In this document: in pieces, positions 1-8,185 of the stretch
Layout: every line of letters begins with the position of its first letter
Numbering within the stretch: position 1 is the first letter of the stretch
From: CAXMST01 sp963793415
GTDB lineage: Bacteria > Actinomycetota > Thermoleophilia > Solirubrobacterales > 70-9
DNA length: 64,000 nt
Direction of reading: 5' to 3'
NCBI GenBank assembly: GCA_963793415.1
Contig: CAWCAC010000002.1
Span: forward strand, 992,001-1,056,000
Program-made: the position numbers and the translations under genes
Notes under the pieces: model-generated
Database searches by the model: none
What the model was told of the DNA's origin: nothing
The model's input: the letters and a program-made list of their open reading frames with translations, nothing else

Positions 1-1
1 T

Positions 2-457
2 CGGGGGCTGCGAGGCGGCGCCGACGACTACGTGACCAAGCCGTTCGGCCGGCTCGAGCTCGCGGCGAGACTGGAGGCGCTCGCCCGCAGGGCGCGGCAG
101 GACGGGGAGGCGCCGGAGATCGTCACCGACGAGCTGCTCGAAGTCGACTTCGGGCAGCGGATCGTGCGCGTCGCCGGCGCCGAGGTCCAGCTCACCCCGA
201 CCGAGTTCAAGCTCGCCTCCGTGTTCGTTCGCCACCCGAATCAGGTCCTGAGCCAGGACCAGCTGCTCGAGGAGGTGTGGGGATCGGGCGCGCAGGGCTC
301 GCGCGCGCAGGTCAAGCTCTACGTCGGCTACCTGCGCCGGAAGCTGCGCGAGGCCGGCGCCGGCGACCCGGTCGAGACGGTGCGGGGGTTCGGCTACAGG
401 TACCGGCCGGCGGCGTCGGAGCCCGGCGCGCCTACCGACTCGCCCGTGTCCGCCTGA
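2..457 (+). CDS. OmpR/PhoB-family response regulator, 5' truncated by window edge
   Basis: Only the C-terminal part is present. The first visible codons read GGADDYVTKPF, the conserved end of a receiver domain around the beta5 lysine, so the phospho-acceptor Asp lies outside the window. A linker follows, then a winged-helix DNA-binding domain (roughly visible residues 60-140) with the family signatures LTPTEFKLASVFVRHPNQVLS and VRGFGYRYRP. Family knowledge: phosphorylation by a partner histidine kinase drives dimerisation and promoter binding. No partner kinase is in view; it may lie upstream. The 3' end overlaps the convergent GGDEF/EAL gene by 26 bases. Confidence 0.93.
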   Translation, partial: RGLRGGADDYVTKPFGRLELAARLEALARRARQDGEAPEIVTDELLEVDFGQRIVRVAGAEVQLTPTEFKLASVFVRHPNQVLSQDQLLEEVWGSGAQGSRAQVKLYVGYLRRKLREAGAGDPVETVRGFGYRYRPAASEPGAPTDSPVSA

Positions 458-3446
458 CCGCGAGACCCGGCGCCCACGGCGGCACCTTTGCCAGCGCCGT
501 CGCCGGGAGCGGATGCGAGAGCAGGTAACCCTGGGCGAAGCCGCAGCCGTGGTCCTGCAGCCAGCTGAGCTGCTCGGAGGTCTCGACGCCCTCGGCGATC
601 ACGTCGAGCTCGAGCGCCCGCGCCATCGTCAGCAGCGCCGAGACGATCGCGGTGTCGGTGCCGTCCCCGCCGAGACCACCGATGAACTCCCGGTCGAGCT
701 TGAGCGCGTCGATCGGGAAGCTCTTGAGCCGGCTCAGCGACGAGTAGCCCGTGCCGAAGTCGTCGAGCACGAGCCGCGTGCCGAGATTTCGCAGAGCCTG
801 CAGCTGCGGCATCGAGTCGGCCGCGGATGAGAGCAGCACGCTCTCGGTGATCTCGAGCGAGACCAGTCGTGGGTCGAGCCCGGTCCGCTCGAGCGTCCGT
901 GAGAGCAGGTCGGCGACGTTCGAGTCGGTGACCTGTCTGGGCGAGAGGTTGATCGAGATTCGCAGCGGCGGCGATCCCGGCCGCTGCCACGCGGCCGCGC
1001 TCCGGCACGCCTCCTCGATCACCCAGGCTCCGATCGGGACGATCAGGCCCGTCTCCTCTGCGCACTCGATGAAAGCGTCCGGCGCCTGCAGTGCATGACC
1101 TGGACGGCGCCACCGGACCAGCGCTTCGGCGCCGACGAAGTCGCCGCCGCCGAGCGAGAGCACGGGCTGGTAATGGAGCTCGAGCTCGCCGCCGCCGGTC
1201 GCGCGCCTCAGATCGGACTCGAGCTGGATCCGCTCCAGGACCCGCGCCCGCATCCGGGCGTCGAAGAGCTCGAAGCGGCCCCGGCCCAGGCCCTTCGCCC
1301 GGTACATGGCGACATCGGCGTCGCGGAGGATCGCGGCGGCGCCTCCCGCTCCGGACTCGACGATGACCACGCCGACGCTGACACTGAGGTGATACTCGCG
1401 TCCCTCGAGCTCGATCGACTGCTCGAAAGCCTCGATCAGCCGTCCAGCGATCTTGGTCACGTCTGACTCTGCCTCGAGGTCCTCGCAGAGGATCACGAAC
1501 TCGTCACCGCCGAAGCGGGCGACGGTGTCCGCCTGGCGCAGCGCCAGCCGCAGCCGCGGCGGCAACGCCGCCAGCACGAGGTCGCCGGCCTCGTGCCCGA
1601 GGCTGTCGTTGACGTTCTTGAACTCGTCGATGTCGAGGAAGAAGACCGCGAGCCGCGATCCGGTCCGCTTGGAGCGCGTCAGCGCGTGCTCGAGGCGGTC
1701 GACGAAGAGGACGCGGTTGGGAAGTCCCGTGAGCGGATCGTGCAGCGCCTGGTGCTCGAGCGCCTGCTCGGCGAGCTTGCGCTCGGTGACGTCGCGGATC
1801 GCGCTCGAGATCAGCGTCCCTTCGGCGGTCTGCAGCGGGCTGAGGCTGATCTCGACCGGGAACTCGGAGCCGTCCTTGCGGAGCGCGGTCAGGTCGAGGC
1901 CGGTGCCCATGGGCCGCGCCCGCGGGTCGCTGAGGAAGGCGTCTCGGTGGGCCGGGTGGCCTGCCCGGGCGCGAGCCGGGACCAGCGCCTCGACCGGCTT
2001 GCCGGTCAGCTCCTCGACCGAGTATCCGAACAGCCGCTCGGTCTGCGAGTTGGCGAACGCGATCCGGCCCAGTTCGTCGACGATCACCATCGCGTCCGGA
2101 GCCGTCTCGAGCAGCGCCCGAAAACGATCCTGGGCCAGTTGCTGCTCGCTGACGTCCTGCATCGTGCCGGACAGCTTGATCGCCCGGCCGTCCCCGTCGG
2201 TCAGGACTCGGCCGCGGCAGTCCGCGGTCCTGATGCTGCCGTCGGGCCGGATCACCCGGTGGCGGAACGGCGCCATCTCCCCGCTCTCGAGCGCCTCGGC
2301 GACTACGTTGGCCACTGTCCGCCGATCGTCGGGGTGGACGGCACCCAGATAGGCCTCGTAGCCCAGCGCCTCCTTCCCGGGCTCGACCCCGGCGATCCGG
2401 TACATCTCATCGGACCAGGTCGAGCGGTCCGAGACGATGTCCCACTCCCAGCTGCCGACGTGGGCGAGCGCTTGAGCCTCGGCCAGCGCTCGCTCGCTTT
2501 CCTCGACCGTTGCGAGAGCCGCCTCGGCCCGTTCCCACTCGCTCCGCATCGAAGCGATCAGCAGCCCCGTCAGGGCGGCGAGGACAACGAAGAGCTGCGC
2601 TCGCAGCAGGTCCGTCTCGGGTTCGCTGCCGGCGAAGGGGCCGTTGCCGGCGGCCGTGTAGGCGACGATGAGCGTGGCCGCGGCGAGCGAGCTGAAGACG
2701 GCGCCCGCCTGGCGGAAGCGCAGGGCCGAGAGGATGATGACCGGGAACACGGGGGCCGCCAGCGTGATCGAGTCGCGGAGCACGAACAGGGTGCCAAGCA
2801 CAAGCGCGAGCGCCAGGAGGCTGGCCTCGGCGAAGCGATCGCGATGCGGCAGGCCGGTGAAGCCGCGGGCACCGATCAGGACCGCGGGGGCGACGAGCAC
2901 GACCCCGGTCATGTCGCCGAGCCACCAGGTCCTCCATGCATCGAAGAGTCCCGCGGCGTCGATCACGTCGCCGAGCCAGAGGGCGGCGACCCCAATCGTC
3001 GCGTTGATCGCCGTCGCGAAGCTGCCGGCGAGGATCGCCAGGGCGAGGACGTCGCGGACGCGCCTGAGGCCGGGGTCGAACCCGGCTCGCTCGAGCAGCG
3101 CTCCGGCGGCGATCGCTGCCACGGCGTTGCCGGTCGCGATCGCGGCCGCCACCGCCAAGGCGCCGTCGCCGGTCGCGTTGGCGACGATCGCGCCGATCCA
3201 GATCGCCGGCCACACCCGTGCCCCGAAGAGGACGACGACGGCCACCGCGACGCCACTGGGGGGCCAGACGGCCGAGACGATCGACCCTTCGTCGGCGTAC
3301 GAGAGGCCGAGCTTCGCCACGGCGAAGTAGACGACCGCGATCGCGGGTAGCGCCCAGCGCGGGTCGGCTTCCCGAAGCGCGGCGACCCGCGCATCCCCGG
3401 ATGACCGTAGATTCGGCACGCTCTCCCAAGATCGGTCGCTCGGCAT
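432..3446 (-). CDS. MASE1-PAS-PAS-GGDEF-EAL cyclic-di-GMP signalling protein
   Basis: A 1004-residue membrane signalling protein. Residues about 30-310 form a multi-helix MASE1-like integral membrane sensor. Two PAS domains follow (about 325-435 and 445-560; the second has the classic FRALLETAPDAMVIVD start). The GGDEF domain has an intact active site, ARFGGDEF, near residue 643, and the EAL domain has EALVRW near residue 771 and the loop motif DDFGTGYSSL. Both the synthesis and hydrolysis motifs therefore look intact, and the net direction cannot be told from sequence. Such proteins tune cyclic-di-GMP in response to ligands at the MASE1 and PAS domains. The gene stands alone, divergent from the ATP-grasp gene. 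Confidence 0.95.
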   Translation of the reverse strand: MPSDRSWESVPNLRSSGDARVAALREADPRWALPAIAVVYFAVAKLGLSYADEGSIVSAVWPPSGVAVAVVVLFGARVWPAIWIGAIVANATGDGALAVAAAIATGNAVAAIAAGALLERAGFDPGLRRVRDVLALAILAGSFATAINATIGVAALWLGDVIDAAGLFDAWRTWWLGDMTGVVLVAPAVLIGARGFTGLPHRDRFAEASLLALALVLGTLFVLRDSITLAAPVFPVIILSALRFRQAGAVFSSLAAATLIVAYTAAGNGPFAGSEPETDLLRAQLFVVLAALTGLLIASMRSEWERAEAALATVEESERALAEAQALAHVGSWEWDIVSDRSTWSDEMYRIAGVEPGKEALGYEAYLGAVHPDDRRTVANVVAEALESGEMAPFRHRVIRPDGSIRTADCRGRVLTDGDGRAIKLSGTMQDVSEQQLAQDRFRALLETAPDAMVIVDELGRIAFANSQTERLFGYSVEELTGKPVEALVPARARAGHPAHRDAFLSDPRARPMGTGLDLTALRKDGSEFPVEISLSPLQTAEGTLISSAIRDVTERKLAEQALEHQALHDPLTGLPNRVLFVDRLEHALTRSKRTGSRLAVFFLDIDEFKNVNDSLGHEAGDLVLAALPPRLRLALRQADTVARFGGDEFVILCEDLEAESDVTKIAGRLIEAFEQSIELEGREYHLSVSVGVVIVESGAGGAAAILRDADVAMYRAKGLGRGRFELFDARMRARVLERIQLESDLRRATGGGELELHYQPVLSLGGGDFVGAEALVRWRRPGHALQAPDAFIECAEETGLIVPIGAWVIEEACRSAAAWQRPGSPPLRISINLSPRQVTDSNVADLLSRTLERTGLDPRLVSLEITESVLLSSAADSMPQLQALRNLGTRLVLDDFGTGYSSLSRLKSFPIDALKLDREFIGGLGGDGTDTAIVSALLTMARALELDVIAEGVETSEQLSWLQDHGCGFAQGYLLSHPLPATALAKVPPWAPGLAVRRTRASR

Positions 3447-3550
3447 CGATCCTTGAACTTGGATTCAGGAGTCAGGCAAACGTCGGCGCAGCCATGGGAC
3501 GAGTCGACGCCCGGAGGCTGAATCGACACCGGGCTGTCAATCTTCGGCAG

Positions 3551-4768
3551 ATGCGACTCCTGATCACCAGCTCCCGCCTCCCGTTTGCGCTCGGACTGAT
3601 CCGCAAGCTCTCGGAAGCCGGGCACGAGGTCCACGCCGCCGACGCCTTCGCGGTGTCTCCCGGCAGCCACAGCGCCTATCTCTCCGGGCACACGACGACG
3701 GCAGCGCCCGCGCAGGAGACGGAGCGGTTCATCGCCGACATCGAGTCCTACGCGGATGCACACCGGATCGACCGCGTGATCCCGGCCTTCGAGGAGGCCT
3801 TCTACCTGGCGACGCAGCTCGATCGCCTCAGCGAGACGACGGAGGTCTTCACCGCCCCTTTCCCGACCCTTGCCCGCCTCCACGACAAGGCGACCTTCAC
3901 CACCCTGGCCCAGAAGCTCGGCCTGCCGCTGCCGGAGACGATCGTCACCCGATCGCACGCCGAGCTGATCGAGGCGATCGCTCGCTGGCCGCGCTGGTTC
4001 GCGAGGGCCGCCTTCTCACGCGGTGGCGTCTCGCTGCTGACCAACACCGGACCGCTGGCCGGGCACACCAGGGTCGAGGACGTCGAGCCGACCCCCGAGC
4101 AGCCGTGGCTGGTGCAGCCCTTCACCGACGGTCCGATGCTCTGCACCTACAGCACGATCCGCGACGGCAGGGTGATCACTCACCTCTGTTACCGGGCCCC
4201 GCGGCAGTGGCAGCACTCGACCGGGATCGCCTTCGAGACGATCGACCCGCGGCCCTCACTCGAGGTCGTCGCGAAGATCGCCGCCGAGGTCGGCTACACG
4301 GGCCAGATGGCACTCGACTTCGTCGACATGGGCGACGAGGGCCTATCGCTTGTCGAGTGCAACCCGCGGGCGACCGACGGGGCGCTGCTGATCAGCTCCG
4401 AGGAGGCCGATGCAGGCCTGGGCCGGCCGGCGGGCGAGATCCCGGCCGAGCCGATCCTGATCGAGGCCGGGCGCACCCAGCAGCTCGACTTCGCCGTCTT
4501 CGCCGAGATGTTCACCGAGCCGATCAAGGAGTGGCCGAAGTCGATCCACGACCTCGTTCACGTCCGCGGCTCCGACCGCGGCTGGCACGACCAGCTCCCG
4601 AACCTCTACTCGCTGCTGACCCTCGGGCGCTCGGCCCGCCTCAACCTGCACGAACGTAAGGCGCTGCTCGCCGCGATGGCCGACGACATCGCCTGGGACG
4701 GTCAGCCGATCGAAGGCATGCTGCCCGCGGACCGCGGGCTGATCGAGCGCATGGCTGCGGGCGGATGA
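3551..4768 (+). CDS. ATP-grasp domain carboxylate-amine ligase-like protein
   Basis: A 405-residue protein starting MRLLITSSRLPFALGL, a Rossmann-like pre-ATP-grasp fold. The ATP-grasp core runs from about residue 105 to 320 and includes the metal/phosphate-binding segment FVDMGDEGLSLVECNPRATDG. Family members join a carboxylate to an amine or thiol through an acyl-phosphate. The substrate is not identifiable; the C-terminal 90 residues show no known motif. The ATG was chosen because it gives the family-type N-terminus; the same frame is open far upstream but there it only mirrors the divergent GGDEF gene. Its stop overlaps the next start as ATGA, so it is translationally coupled to the potassium channel gene. 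Confidence 0.85.
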   Translation: MRLLITSSRLPFALGLIRKLSEAGHEVHAADAFAVSPGSHSAYLSGHTTTAAPAQETERFIADIESYADAHRIDRVIPAFEEAFYLATQLDRLSETTEVFTAPFPTLARLHDKATFTTLAQKLGLPLPETIVTRSHAELIEAIARWPRWFARAAFSRGGVSLLTNTGPLAGHTRVEDVEPTPEQPWLVQPFTDGPMLCTYSTIRDGRVITHLCYRAPRQWQHSTGIAFETIDPRPSLEVVAKIAAEVGYTGQMALDFVDMGDEGLSLVECNPRATDGALLISSEEADAGLGRPAGEIPAEPILIEAGRTQQLDFAVFAEMFTEPIKEWPKSIHDLVHVRGSDRGWHDQLPNLYSLLTLGRSARLNLHERKALLAAMADDIAWDGQPIEGMLPADRGLIERMAAGG

Positions 4769-5868
4769 AGGACCCGCGCGACGTAGTCAGCCCACACGAC
4801 GAGCGTCGTCGCCGCAGGGGCGCCGCGCTCCCGGATCTGCTCGGCGCGAGGCGGTCCGATGCCCACGATGCTGCGGTCAGGCTGCCCGGGGAAGAGGGCA
4901 GCCCGCTGGGCAAGATCGGCTTCCGGGTGCTTCTGGCGCTGGCGCTGATCGTGTTCGTAGCGGCGATCACCTACATCGGCCGCGACGGCTACTACGACCC
5001 CGAGAACGACGAGATCTCGGTCCTCGACGCCTTCTACTACTCGACGGTCTCGATCACGACGACCGGCTACGGCGACATCCGGCCCGTCACCGAAGGCGCC
5101 CGGCTGGCGACCACCCTGCTCGTCACCCCGGCCCGGGTGCTCTTCCTGATCCTGCTCGTCGGCACGACCTTGGAGATACTTGCCGAGCGGACCAGGACCG
5201 CCTATCGAATCTCGCGTTGGAGGAAAGACTTGAAAGACCACACGATCGTCTGCGGCTACGGCACCAAGGGTCGCGCCGCGATCTCGACCCTGCTCGGCCA
5301 GGGGACGGGCCGCGACCGGATCGTCGTCATCGATCCCGAGCCCGAGGCGCGCACCGAGGCCGGGGCCGCCGGCTTCACGACGATCGCCGGATCGGCCGAC
5401 TCCCAGGACATCCTCCGCAGCGCCGGAATTGCCGATGCGCTGGCGGTGATCGTCGCCGTCCATCGCGACGACTCGGCCGTTCTGGTGACGCTGACCGCAC
5501 GGGAGCTGGCGCCGCAGGCGACGATCGTCGTCGCCGTGCGCGAGGAGGAGAACGTCCACCTGCTGCATCAGAGCGGCGCCGACTCGGTGATCACTTCCTC
5601 CGGTGCGGCCGGACGCCTGCTCGGCATGGCCACCCACACCCCGCAGGTCGCGGAGGTGCTCGAGGACCTGCTCAGCGTCGGCGCCGGGCTCGACATCGCC
5701 GAGCGCATCGTCGGGCCGGGCGAGGGCGGGCCGATCGAGTCGCTGGCAGGTACCGGGCCGGTCGTTGCGGTCCAGCGGAACGGCAGGCTGCTGCGCTTCG
5801 ACGACCCCGAGGCTGCGCGGATCGAGCCGGGCGACAGGGTGGTCCACCTGCGCAGCCATCCCGACTGA
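4765..5868 (+). CDS. Two-TM potassium channel with RCK (TrkA-N/TrkA-C) domains
   Basis: A 367-residue channel subunit. After a charged N-terminus come a first membrane helix (about 50-70), a pore loop with the selectivity filter TTTGYGD (about 95-101) and a second helix (about 112-135). A cytoplasmic RCK domain follows with the nucleotide-binding signature HTIVCGYGTKGRAA and acidic residues at the end of beta2 (VVIDPEPEA). The C-terminal TrkA-C-like part ends VVHLRSHPD. Family members gate K+ flux through ligand or Ca2+ binding to an RCK octamer. The coupling to the upstream ATP-grasp enzyme by an ATGA overlap is unusual and may mean that its product matters for the channel; that is inference. 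Confidence 0.93.
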   Translation: MKDPRDVVSPHDERRRRRGAALPDLLGARRSDAHDAAVRLPGEEGSPLGKIGFRVLLALALIVFVAAITYIGRDGYYDPENDEISVLDAFYYSTVSITTTGYGDIRPVTEGARLATTLLVTPARVLFLILLVGTTLEILAERTRTAYRISRWRKDLKDHTIVCGYGTKGRAAISTLLGQGTGRDRIVVIDPEPEARTEAGAAGFTTIAGSADSQDILRSAGIADALAVIVAVHRDDSAVLVTLTARELAPQATIVVAVREEENVHLLHQSGADSVITSSGAAGRLLGMATHTPQVAEVLEDLLSVGAGLDIAERIVGPGEGGPIESLAGTGPVVAVQRNGRLLRFDDPEAARIEPGDRVVHLRSHPD

Positions 5869-5907
5869 GCAGGGATTGACCGACGTGTCTTCGGGTAAGC
5901 CGGAGGC

Positions 5908-6243
5908 ATGCGCTGGTGGCTCAATCCCTTCAACCTCTACCGGGCGGCTCGTGACATCCGCCGCGTCGCCTCGGGCGGCGGGCCCGCAGCGCTGCGCCTG
6001 AAGGGCATCGGGCATCCGCAGGGGTGGATCTTCCCGGCCTCGACGGTCTCGCTCGAGGTCGTCGGCAAGGACGGCGGCACGACCCCGTTCGACCCGCAGT
6101 TCCCGGTCCCGTTCCCGATCGCCTGGATCTATCGCCTGGCCCGCCGCCTCGGCGTGCCGCTGATCAGTGACCTGAAGCCGGAGTGGTTCGCGGCCGAGGT
6201 CGATGTCCCCCGCGGCCGCGGCTCGCGCGCGTCGGGCTCCTGA
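5908..6243 (+). CDS. Hypothetical protein, 111 residues
   Basis: A small basic protein beginning MRWWLNPFNLYRAARDIRR and ending in an Arg/Ser/Gly-rich tail. Its middle has a WIFPASTVSLEVV strand-like segment and one moderately hydrophobic stretch (PVPFPIAWIYRLARRLG), not a clear membrane span. I recognise no family. Codon use matches the neighbours and the frame is open, so it is probably real. A weak TAAGCC element sits six bases before the ATG. Its stop abuts the convergent phosphoesterase gene with no gap. Confidence 0.6.
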   Translation: MRWWLNPFNLYRAARDIRRVASGGGPAALRLKGIGHPQGWIFPASTVSLEVVGKDGGTTPFDPQFPVPFPIAWIYRLARRLGVPLISDLKPEWFAAEVDVPRGRGSRASGS

Positions 6244-6600
6244 TCAGAGTTCGACGAGCTTGAACCTCGGACCCTTGCCGCCGGCACGGGCACGCAGCAG
6301 CCCCATCGTCTTCGAGGGCGCACGCCTTCGCTCGGTCGGTGAGCCGGGGTTGAAGATCTGAAACCCGTCCGCCGCCCGTTCGTGCAGCGGCAGGTGCGAG
6401 TGGCCGAAGATCACCGCTTCGACGCCCGGGAAGCGCCGCCGCATCCGCTCGAGCCTGCCCTTGCGCGGCCCGGCATCGTGGATCACGCCGATTCGCGTCC
6501 CGGCCCACTCGAACTCGGCCTGCTCGAGCAGCTCGATACAGCGGGCCGGGAGCTCGCGAGCGCCCTTCGGCATGTGCGTGTCCGAGACGATCGCGACCAT
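6244..6600 (-). CDS. YfcE-like metallophosphoesterase with an internal deletion
   Basis: A 118-residue protein with the calcineurin-like phosphoesterase motifs at its two ends: MVAIVSDTHMPKGAR (first metal motif DxH) and VIFGHSHLPLHER (GHxH), with the usual ending FNPGSPTERRRAP. Full-length relatives have about 160-185 residues. The central block that should carry the GD and GNxD metal ligands is absent: residue 28 or so runs straight into the TRIGVIHDAGP strand. The frame is kept, so it looks like a clean in-frame loss of about 40-45 codons. Two of the metal-binding motifs are missing, so catalysis is doubtful. A TTCGAT element lies seven bases before the ATG. Confidence 0.8.
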   Translation of the reverse strand: MVAIVSDTHMPKGARELPARCIELLEQAEFEWAGTRIGVIHDAGPRKGRLERMRRRFPGVEAVIFGHSHLPLHERAADGFQIFNPGSPTERRRAPSKTMGLLRARAGGKGPRFKLVEL

Positions 6601-6640
6601 CACGGCGATCGAAGGTGCTGCAGGCCCCTGGGCTCGGCAT

Positions 6641-7423
6641 TCAGCCGCTGAGCGGCTCGGGCTCGAAGGCGGCCTCGATCGCCGAGTGGTCGCTGAGGCC
6701 GATCTCGCGCCAGCCATGGACGTAGTCGCAGTAGGTGGGGTGGAGGCTGGACGAGGCGAGCACATGGTCGAGCCGGTGGGCCGCCTTGCGTCGGGCCCGG
6801 GTGTGCATGACCCAGCTGACGTCGCCGCGGTCGTAGCCGTTGAGATCGCGGAAAGCGTCGCGCAGGCCCCATTCGGCGAGCCCGGTGAGTAGCCCGCGCT
6901 CGGCCGCATCCCAGCGCGCCTCGTGCTCGGGGTGGTTGGAGGCGAACGTCTCGACCGTGCCGTCGGCGTACTCGCGTCGCGGCGTGTTCAGGTCGCCGCA
7001 GAGGATCCGGTGCCGGTCGCTGGGGCGCGCGAGCCGGTACAGCAGGGCCTCGCACGTCTCGATCTTGACGAGGCCGTTCGACGGCGCCGGCGGGATGTGC
7101 GCGTTGTGCAGTTCGACCGGCCCCGCCGGCGAGTCGATCGCGACCGACAGCACCCGCTCCGGCTGCGGAGCGCCGACCGCCTCCAGCTCCATCAGCGGCC
7201 AGCGGCTCGCCGTCAGGTTGAAAAGTCGCCGTCCGCTCGCGAAGCGGCTCGAATCCGCACAGGCGGCCAGCCCATCGTCAGCGAGCGCATCACGCCACTC
7301 GCCGAGCGTGCTCGCCCGGATCTCCTGCAGGCATACGACGTCCGCCTCGCGACGCCGGACCGCGGCGATCTGGTCGCCGAGCAGCTTGCGCCGCCCGGCG
7401 ACGTTCCAGCTCAGCAGCTGCAG
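6641..7423 (-). CDS. Endonuclease/exonuclease/phosphatase-family hydrolase (CTG start inferred)
   Basis: The reading frame encodes a complete exonuclease III/DNase I-like fold: LLSWNVAGRR (Asn ligand) at the N-terminus, VCLQEIRAS (catalytic Glu), CGDLNTPRRE (Asp/Asn pair) in the middle, and IGLSDHSAIEAAF (Asp-His) at the C-terminus. The first ATG in frame lies at 7192, which would remove the first two catalytic motifs. No ATG, GTG or TTG exists between them and the upstream in-frame stop, so a CTG at 7423, two codons before LLSWN, is the most sensible start (260 residues). The substrate (DNA, phosphoester or lipid) cannot be told. The gene lies 19 bases downstream of the repeat-protein gene. 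Confidence 0.82.
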   Translation of the reverse strand: MQLLSWNVAGRRKLLGDQIAAVRRREADVVCLQEIRASTLGEWRDALADDGLAACADSSRFASGRRLFNLTASRWPLMELEAVGAPQPERVLSVAIDSPAGPVELHNAHIPPAPSNGLVKIETCEALLYRLARPSDRHRILCGDLNTPRREYADGTVETFASNHPEHEARWDAAERGLLTGLAEWGLRDAFRDLNGYDRGDVSWVMHTRARRKAAHRLDHVLASSSLHPTYCDYVHGWREIGLSDHSAIEAAFEPEPLSG

Positions 7424-7442
7424 ACGCGAACGCCCCGGCCGC

Positions 7443-8078
7443 TCAGTTGCTGACCTTCTTGACGCTGAACGAGAGGCCGCGCTTGTCGTTCGAGAACTGC
7501 TGCTGCTTGACGTTCAGCTTCCAGCCGTTCGGCAGGTTCCCGTCGGGCCGGTCGAGGAACTTCGCGAAGAGGTCCGAGGCGCGCTGGCAGGCCATGCTCT
7601 TGACGGTGATCTGGTAGTTGCCCGCAGGCAGCTTCAGCTTGCCGATCTTGTCGTTGTGCTGGACGCGGAAGGTGCCGGGACAGCGGCCGGTCTGGCCGCC
7701 GCCGCCACCGCCGCCGCCACCACCACCGCCGCCTGATGCGGCACGCACGGTGAAGGCGACGTTCCGCTGCTTGTTGCGGAACTTCTGCTTGTTGACGTTC
7801 AGGGCCCAGCCGTTGGGCAAGTTGCCGTCGGGCCGCTGCAGGAAGTCGCGGAAGTTGTCCGATGCCTGCTGGCAGGTCATCCGCTTGACCTTGATCACGT
7901 AGGGCCCGGCCGGCAACTTCAGCTTGCCGATCTTGTCGTTGTGCTGGACGCTGAACGTCCCCGGGCATTTCATGCCGACGCCGGCGTTGGCGGTCCCGGC
8001 GCCGAGCAGCGAGATCGCCGCCACCGCCACGATCGCCGCCACCAGGCGGGTTCCGAAATTCTTGTAAGAGCTGCTCAC
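7443..8078 (-). CDS. Secreted two-repeat protein with polyglycine linker
   Basis: A 211-residue exported protein of unknown function. The GTG start is supported by an AAGGGGAG Shine-Dalgarno sequence and gives a signal peptide (RLVAAIVAVAAISLLGAGTANA). Two copies of a domain of about 75 residues follow, each starting CPGTF.VQHNDKIGKLKLPAG and each ending in a basic strand after DGNLPNGW; each has two cysteines (CPGTF, and TCQQAS or ACQRAS), probably a disulphide. The copies are joined by an uninterrupted run of 13 glycines. The upstream in-frame region as far as 8651 is not coding. A role as a surface or cell-wall binding protein is a guess. Confidence 0.82.
   Translation of the reverse strand: MSSSYKNFGTRLVAAIVAVAAISLLGAGTANAGVGMKCPGTFSVQHNDKIGKLKLPAGPYVIKVKRMTCQQASDNFRDFLQRPDGNLPNGWALNVNKQKFRNKQRNVAFTVRAASGGGGGGGGGGGGGQTGRCPGTFRVQHNDKIGKLKLPAGNYQITVKSMACQRASDLFAKFLDRPDGNLPNGWKLNVKQQQFSNDKRGLSFSVKKVSN
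7690..7735 (-). repeat. GGC/GGT codon run encoding the polyglycine linker
   Basis: On the plus strand this is a nearly pure (gcc/acc)n tract. It encodes the 13-glycine hinge between the two domains of the secreted repeat protein. Such tracts slip easily, so linker length may vary between strains. Confidence 0.85.
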
Positions 8079-8185
8079 TTGCGCTCCCCTTCCCCTTGGG
8101 TCTACGAGTTGCGCGCCCCCCGATTGCGAGCGCGTTGGTCGGGCCATCGTAGACGGCAGCGCGGATCCGCTCCGCTCGGAGGAGC

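Noticed and set aside
1593..3350. 585-codon plus-strand frame inside the GGDEF/EAL gene
   Set aside because: Arg/Asp/Gly-rich translation without motifs; the minus-strand frame has intact GGDEF and EAL sites.
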